Part shown: positions 58,403 through 64,000 of the stretch, piece after piece | Layout: each line of letters starts with the position of its first letter | Numbering within the stretch: the first letter of the stretch is position 1 | The notes under the pieces: model-generated | The model's input: only the letters and a program-made list of their open reading frames with translations | Database searches by the model: none | What the model was told of the DNA's origin: nothing | Program-made: the position numbers and the translations under genes | Assembly: GCA_037043015.1 (NCBI GenBank) | Contig: CM073321.1 | Span: forward strand, 6,654,001-6,718,000 | Length of the DNA stretch: 64,000 bases | Reading direction: 5' to 3' | Source: Bryum argenteum | Lineage: Eukaryota; Streptophyta; Bryopsida; Bryales; Bryaceae

Positions 58403-61281
58403 TCATGCTGCAGCAGAAGAGTCTTGTTTTGAGTCACTTGAAAAGGCTTGAACGGATGCCTTGATGATGTCAATTTGAGCCTTAGGTATTGCCACCTTTG
58501 GATCTGAAGTTCCTTCCCGAAAATGTGGCTTCCAAGCTGTCATGATACAACTTGTACTAGACCAAGTTGGATTCATAGACCGATCTTCGCCAAGAGTTCC
58601 CTTTTTTTGTATCCCATCCTTCGTATGTTTCCATATTAATGTGTCGATCAGAAGACGCAGACTTCCAATATTGAATCTCGATCATGTGCATATGACCCGG
58701 ATCCGGACTGGGGTTTGTTGTCGCCCTAGCCAGCCACATCGGCCTCAAGTCATCATCCGCAGGGCGAACTACAACAAAATAACCTGCAAAAGTATCCCGA
58801 TTTACACGGAATGAAGCGCGTGGACGATCACGTCTTCGTCCAACAAAGGGTTCATCCCATGCATCCTCTTCTCGGGGCCTCCCATCTCTCATCCTACGAT
58901 CCGCCTCGTCGTGAAGTACCCTCGTGGCCGGCCAAAATCCGTGTAGTAACCTTTCTTGAGGCTCGAGTTCTGCATCAAGAGCTAATCGAACATCTTCCAG
59001 TACTCTTTTAAAGGATCATTCTTGCGTCTAAATTCTCCGGAGAGATCATCGTTTGCCATTCCAGTCCAATGAGAAATAAAACCATTCAACCCTTTTTTGA
59101 TCTCATCAAGTGTTCGCAGCTTACGTGGTTCAACCGGAAAGGGTTCACCATCTGGAACTATGGGTCGCCTATCCTCTGTCTCTGACCACAACCGGATCCC
59201 GTTGCCATGCGCAGGCAACCACTTCTTATCCGTACACATAATCTTGTACTCCATCAGTGGCCATCCATCAGAATCCATAAAGAATTTGAATTGCTGGGAT
59301 TTTGAATGACCTTCTAAAAAATCACCACCACTCCCTAAGTAACCTTCAACAAACTCCTTAAAATCGCAAACTTCTTCTATCAAATGAGGAATCACAGGGT
59401 GTGTCTCACAATCCATGAAAGATTTCATAAGTCTAGGAATAGTTGGAAAGTTATCTGCCTTTAACTTCAAGCTCCATCGCCCAAACATGGCATCTATGTC
59501 TTCATGTGTGTGCCCTACTATGAGAAAGTTGATGTACACCTCACGGAAAATGCCTTTGTATACAAGTAGCGAACAAAATGCAAATACGTATCTATTTTTA
59601 TTGTCTCCAGAAGCATTATCCAGCTGCAAAACCAATATAGGAGGCAAGGGTTTAGCATGAATCACCATCTCTGGTAGAGGAAGAAGGGAGTCCAAACACA
59701 TCTCAGAACCCTTCAAGACAGCCTTGGTAAATGGAGTCTGCGTATTTCCCTCCGAAAATAGCTTGCGGGAGGAATTTTTTGGTGCCTCCTCTAGATCACG
59801 TAATAACTTAGCAATAGATCCAATGGTATGGTTGGAATCTGTTGCAAATGTGTCAAGGCCATAGTGGGCATACTTAACATCTCCATGACCATGAGCAATC
59901 ATTCCCGTTACTGCAACCGGCATCCTTAGGTAGGAATCTGTAGCTTTGGTCTTGTGAGAATAGTGCGGTGACGCAGTCTTTGAATGATTCCTTTTGTCAT
60001 GGATGATAGTAAGCATCTTATCAGGAAAGCCTTCAGAAACTGTACGATTGAAATAGTACAGTTCTCTATGGGCCCTTGCGCATTGAAGGTGCGCTTCCAA
60101 CGCCTCAGTTCACTTTGATTGTGCATATGAGAGGGGTGTACAAGCACTCCGTAATTGCTTGTACTTATCACACAAACTACAACGAGAGAAACTGTCTCCT
60201 TTGTCCTTCGCAGCAAATTCAGGAAACGACGCCCGTCGAATATTATTCAAGCCAGTTGAAGAAATTGGCGGCAAATCAAATGCTGCATTAATCTCATTGA
60301 TGTGACTTATCTGGTCACTCCAACAAAATGCTGAGGGTAAAACCATTGATGGAACTTTCTCACCAGAAACGAGAGCTTTGGTCTGGTGTGGCATTCTGTC
60401 GGCATCAGAAACTATAAGTGATCGAAGCGTTGCGGTAGCTTGGACTGTGTGAAGTCGAGGTTTTTTCAAACACACATTTCCGTGCACCTCAGTCTGTTTC
60501 CCCCCTTTAGCCGCATCTTTGTACCTGTAGAAGGTAGCTCTCAAAATCCCATGAATGGTCCACCACGCTGTGGGACAAACTTCCCTTTCTTTCAACGTAA
60601 TCCACTCGTTTCCTACACAATCCTTGTGGACTTGTCTATGCACCTCAAGAAGACATTTCTTTCGAGAGTACACGCTATCACTAATATGTAGTTGTGAGCG
60701 AATAGCATAAATTTGCCCGCGAGGAAATGGTTGCAGGCAATTTTGCTCACAACATGTAAGAGTGGAAACTGAGGTGATTGCTTGAGGAGCAAGAAGAGCC
60801 TCTTTCTTTGGGGGTACAGTAGCCTCAAGTCTCTCACGCATGGTTTCATAGGAACGTACACCTTTCAGGCCTCTTTTCTAGATATCCTTTACGGCCATGT
60901 TGTACACGTGAGTCGTGTAATGGTCAAAGAGACTGACACCATCTAGTATGACTAGTTAAATATCCCATGAATGAACGGACCACATCGAACCGGATGGAAC
61001 TTCCAACTCGCACAAGGACTCCGCAATTTGAACGAACACTTTGTCGTCCCCTAAAGGCTCGACGGAAGGAGCGTTAGGATCCAATGTATCATCAAAGGCA
61101 GAAGAATCCGTGTTCTCGCACAAGGCCTTGGCGACGTCTACACTGTCATTGTTGCGTAAAGTAACTGCCTTCAAATACCACTTAGCACGAGGCAGCCCTT
61201 CGCAAACAGCAATCCCTGGACGTAACACAGGAATAGTTCTGGCAAAATCTGAAGGCCGATGCGTGTCCATCCTGCGATAAA
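58403..61281 (-). pseudogene. DUF7869-type transposon-associated gene, minus-strand copy (nearly intact)
   Basis: The first resolved coding exon starts after an ATCGCAG acceptor at 61281. Landmarks in order: CEGLPRAKWYLKAV; CCEQNCLQPFPRGQI; KKPRLHTVQATATLRSLI; LVSGEKVPSMVLPSAFCW; CSLCDKYKQLRSAC; IIHDKRNHSKTASPHY; LQLDNASGDNKNRYVFAF; INFLIVGHTHEDIDAMFGRW; RPRASFRVNRDTFAGYFVVV; end QIDIIKASVQAFSSDSKQDS. The 372-codon open block 58982-60100 holds the core, and 60110-60841 the cysteine region. Defects: stops at about 60957, 60880 and 60107, and two frameshifts near 58990 and 58560. It is much better preserved than its plus-strand relative. It is probably part of a mobile element; catalytic residues are not established. 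Confidence 0.74.
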
Positions 61282-61429
61282 AAGATCCCCAGTCAAAACA
61301 ATGGAGTAGTATATATATTTTGCAACAGCTTCACACCACATAATAATAACAAAAGAGTCAGTACTCAACGCGCAAATACTCGCAAGGACGGATCCTTCAC
61401 GCGGCTTCGCAAATGAGAAGGTGACATAC

Positions 61430-61450
61430 ATATCGTCGGGACGACGATAA
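61430..61450. repeat. Palindrome P2, outlying variant copy
   Basis: TATCGTCG, spacer GGA, CGACGATA, one unit separated from the main array by about 250 bp and closer to the coding exon; it lies in the interval between the array and the first resolved exon. Confidence 0.75.
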
Positions 61451-61700
61451 CAATGAAATGTAACACAATGTAAGCCTCGCAAGGGGTCCTAGACAGATAT
61501 TGTAACACGGACATAAATATAAGTATCTGTCAAAAATTCAATACATGAAGCCAACAACCTATCACACCGTACGGATGTTTAGAAAGGAAGCATCCGATTC
61601 TTGACACATTGAAGTATATCGGCTGATTACCATCGGTTTCCAGTAAAATACAAACTCATAAATGAAAATAGAAACTAATTAAACGCTAGATGTAAGATAG

Positions 61701-62314
61701 TTATCATCGACCCGACGATAACCTGTATCGTAAAAACCGTTTGAGAGCACAGTGTTATCATCGACCCAACGATAAACTATGTTGCAGACACTATTGAAGG
61801 CAAAAAAGTTATCGTCCGCCCGATGATAAACTACGTTGTGAACACCGTGTAAGCCAACATAGTTATCGTCGACCAGACGATAAACTATGTTGAACACACT
61901 ATTGAAGGCAACATAGTTATCGTCGACCCGACGATAAACTACATTGTGACACTGTGTAATGCAACATAGTTATCATCGGCCCGACGATAAACTACGTTGT
62001 ACACACAATGTAAGGCAACATAGTTATCGTCGGCCCGACGATAAACTACGTTGTAAACACAATGTAAGGCAACAAAAGTTATCGTCGACCCGACGATAAA
62101 CTATGTAGCAGACACTATTGAAGGCAACATAGTTATCGTCGACCCTACGATAAACTACATTGTGACATTGTGTAATGCAACACAGTTATCGTCGGCCCGA
62201 CAATAAAATACGTTGTACGAACAATGTAAGGCAACATAGTTATCGTCGACCCGACGATAAACTACGTTGTATACACTATTTAAAGCAACGTAGTTATCGT
62301 CGACCCAATGATAC
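61701..62314. repeat. Palindrome array C (P2 repeats) upstream of the minus-strand DUF7869-type gene
   Basis: Twelve copies of arm TTATCGTCG, spacer ACC, arm CGACGATAA, starting 61701, 61755, 61809, 61863, 61917, 61970, 62024, 62079, 62133, 62186, 62240 and 62294 (steps 53-55). The ~33-bp spacers are also palindromic: CTATGTTG or CTACGTTG at one side and CAACATAG at the other. Spacer variants recur as a three-unit series (about 61884-62020 and 62100-62236), suggesting block duplication. The array codes SYRRPDDK-like repeats by chance. It is different in sequence from P1 but has the same design. Confidence 0.93.
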
Positions 62315-63111
62315 CAGTAACAATTGCCAACGCAGACTCCGGAAAATGCGGCACATATATCGGACCGTGAATAACTCTATGCATTGAAGTTTACAAACGA
62401 TTCATAGAATACATCCTGAAATGATCTTCAACTCCAACTCAATGAAGGGCCTTGCTATCACTAACCTCAAAATGATTCTCAATTTTGAAATTTTAGAAGA
62501 AGAAATATACATACAACACTTGAGGAACAGCAACGATTCTACAACATTTTGAGACTCGCGCGAAATTGAAAAACTTTCCGAAGAATACGAAGAATCAAAG
62601 ACAAATGGTTGCAATACCTTGGAAGAAGAACTGAAGCAGGTATCACAACGTTGGCAAGCGGCGAAGAAAGGAGAGACCCAGCGACGGAATCGCAGGACTT
62701 CAGAAAGGCTCTCGACCTTGCACTCTAAGATCGTACTAAGCAATTGAAACCGCGAAATCTGAGCGGGAGAATGTAAACCGCGGGAACGGCAGAATTTGAA
62801 CGTTAGCTAAGAGACGCGGGAATTAAAAAAGTGCCACCAACTCGTCCACGTTCTCTAATCCTTTACAATTGGACCTTATCCTCGTCTTCCCGAAATATGG
62901 GTGCCTTTTGCCCTGGATTCTTCTAAAAGATTACATTATTAGAAACAACCAATCAAAAGTTGTTCTTTTCGGATGAGATTTTTTTTATTCCTACTAAATA
63001 AAGCAGGAATTCTATAATTTGTGTCTTTTAGTATTTGTCCATACGCCTTGGAGTTCAATGAAACTACCAAGTTAACGATACTTTACGGTGTACTATTTCT
63101 GATTCAAGGTG
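62315..63111 (-). other. Candidate first exon of the minus-strand DUF7869-type gene, and flank
   Basis: Minus-strand ATG at 62743 opens a frame to a GTATTG donor at about 62616, the same donor hexamer as exon 1 of the plus-strand copy. If real, array C (61701-62314) lies wholly inside this intron. The encoded stretch has no recognised motif, and no similarity to the plus-strand exon 1 is visible. The rest is non-coding. Confidence 0.35.
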
Positions 63112-63260
63112 TAGGGTTTAGGGTTTAGGGTTTAGGGTTTAGGGTTTAGGGTTTAGGGTTTAGGGTTTAGGGTTTAGAGTTTAGGGTTTAGAGTTTAGGG
63201 TTTTAGGGTTTTGGGGTTTTAGGAATTAGGAATTAGGGTTTAGAGTTTAGAGTTTTGGGT
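63112..63260. repeat. Interstitial telomere-like repeat, TTTAGGG type
   Basis: About eight uninterrupted TTTAGGG units (63112-63177) pass into degenerate TTTAGAGTTTAGGG, GTTTTAGGG and GGAATTAGGG units to about 63290. This is the plant telomere type, located inside the window rather than at an end. Confidence 0.9.
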
Positions 63261-63429
63261 TTTGAGTTTAAGGTTTAGATCTAAGGGGTTTAGGATTATG
63301 GGTTTACTAAGAATCGAAATATTAAAAAGACACAAGCAATTGCCTTGTTGAAGTTTGAGATCGTTTACAACCACCAAACTTGGCTTGAGTACTGTTGAGA
63401 AAAGGCCTCGAAGTATAGTGGCGATCCGA

Positions 63430-64000
63430 AATTAAAAACCTCCCATGGCCATTCAATATCATACTTATGATAACTTACTCAATTTACAAAATAAAATTCC
63501 TAGAATACCACACCTAATTTAGTAAATACTAATCTTCCGCTTCGTAACATACTTTAGTAAATACTTATCTTAGAGTACCACACTTAATAAAATTGAATAT
63601 AACTAAATTTTTATCTTAGAATACTTGAACTTATTTCACTAAATACTTATCTTAGAATACCTCACATAAATAAATTGAATATTATACTAATAATAACTCT
63701 TTTGATTTACTTATAAAGTGTTTTACACCTAATTTACTAAATACTTAGCACACTTAATTTACTAAATACTAATATTAGATTACGACACATGAAAAATTCA
63801 ATTGTAATTTTAGATTAACACATTCCGGATAATTGAATACTATACTTAATGTATTACACCAAGTTTAGTAAATACTAATCTCAGAGAACCACAATTAAAT
63901 AGATTGAATATTATACTCATAATAATTGAAATAATTTACAAAATAATAATCTTCGAATACCACACCTAATTTAGTAAATACGAATTATACAATATTGTAC
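63430..64000. repeat. AT-rich tandem-like repeat
   Basis: Phrases TTTAGTAAATACTAATCTT, GAATACCACACCTAATTTAG and AAATTGAATATTATACT recur every 60-130 bp and match 50101-50560. No gene. Confidence 0.7.

Noticed and set aside
61701..62314. CRISPR array for the P2 repeats
   Set aside because: Spacers are homologous and palindromic, so this is a satellite-like tandem array.

Overview
Everything here was read by eye from the bases and translations; no database search was possible. The window looks like nuclear DNA of a land plant or close streptophyte relative. It has an interstitial tract of plant-type TTTAGGG telomere repeat (63112-63260), many short GT-AG introns, a CACTA element with plant-type ends, Ty3/gypsy pol pieces and tRNA-derived SINE-like units. 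The lineage cannot be narrowed further.

The unusual content is three copies of one gene family (89-5280 +, 18355-22625 +, 32934-38630 -). The family has about 10 exons: an acidic N-terminus, a ParB-like domain (box II of the type GNHRVTAW), a long middle region, then two blocks that look like the permuted motif IV and motif I of a beta-class DNA methyltransferase. A distant relative with the same order is gene D (41821-46856 -). ParB plus methylase is a prokaryotic or phage style combination; here it is intron-rich, multicopy and decayed, since every copy carries stops or frameshifts. Two further decayed genes (53401-56350 + and 58403-61281 -) match the transposon-associated family I know as DUF7869.

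Layout. 1-5.9 kb: ParB-MTase copy 1, split by a CACTA element that itself holds a SINE. 5.9-8.75 kb: non-coding and GC-rich sequence. 8754-23548: a 14.8 kb segment with similar inverted termini, holding an ADD zinc-finger gene reading left, a gypsy gag relic, a charged nuclear-protein gene with repeat-filled introns, and copy 2 reading right. 23.5-32.3 kb: hairpin minisatellite and nested gypsy debris. 32.3-39.1 kb: copy 3 on the minus strand, split by a solo LTR. 39.3-56.4 kb: gene D reading left and a DUF7869-type gene reading right, both pervaded by one 21-bp palindrome, separated by AT-rich repeats that hold a MITE. 56.4-62.8 kb: tandem repeats and a second DUF7869-type gene on the minus strand with its own palindrome array. 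62.8-64 kb: telomere-like and AT-rich repeats.

The most striking structure is the palindrome arrays. Array A repeats every 52 bp exactly over nine copies. Array B repeats every ~80 bp with spacers that alternate in orientation. Array C has twelve copies of a different palindrome every 53-55 bp. They lie upstream of, or probably inside the first introns of, gene D and the two DUF7869-type genes, and further single copies sit in gene D introns. My working hypothesis is a family of large two-armed mobile elements in which a ParB/methylase-like arm and a transposase-like (or ADD-finger) arm face outward and the palindromes act as binding or methylation sites, analogous to ParB and parS. The gene and repeat structures are visible in the sequence; the functional link is inference.
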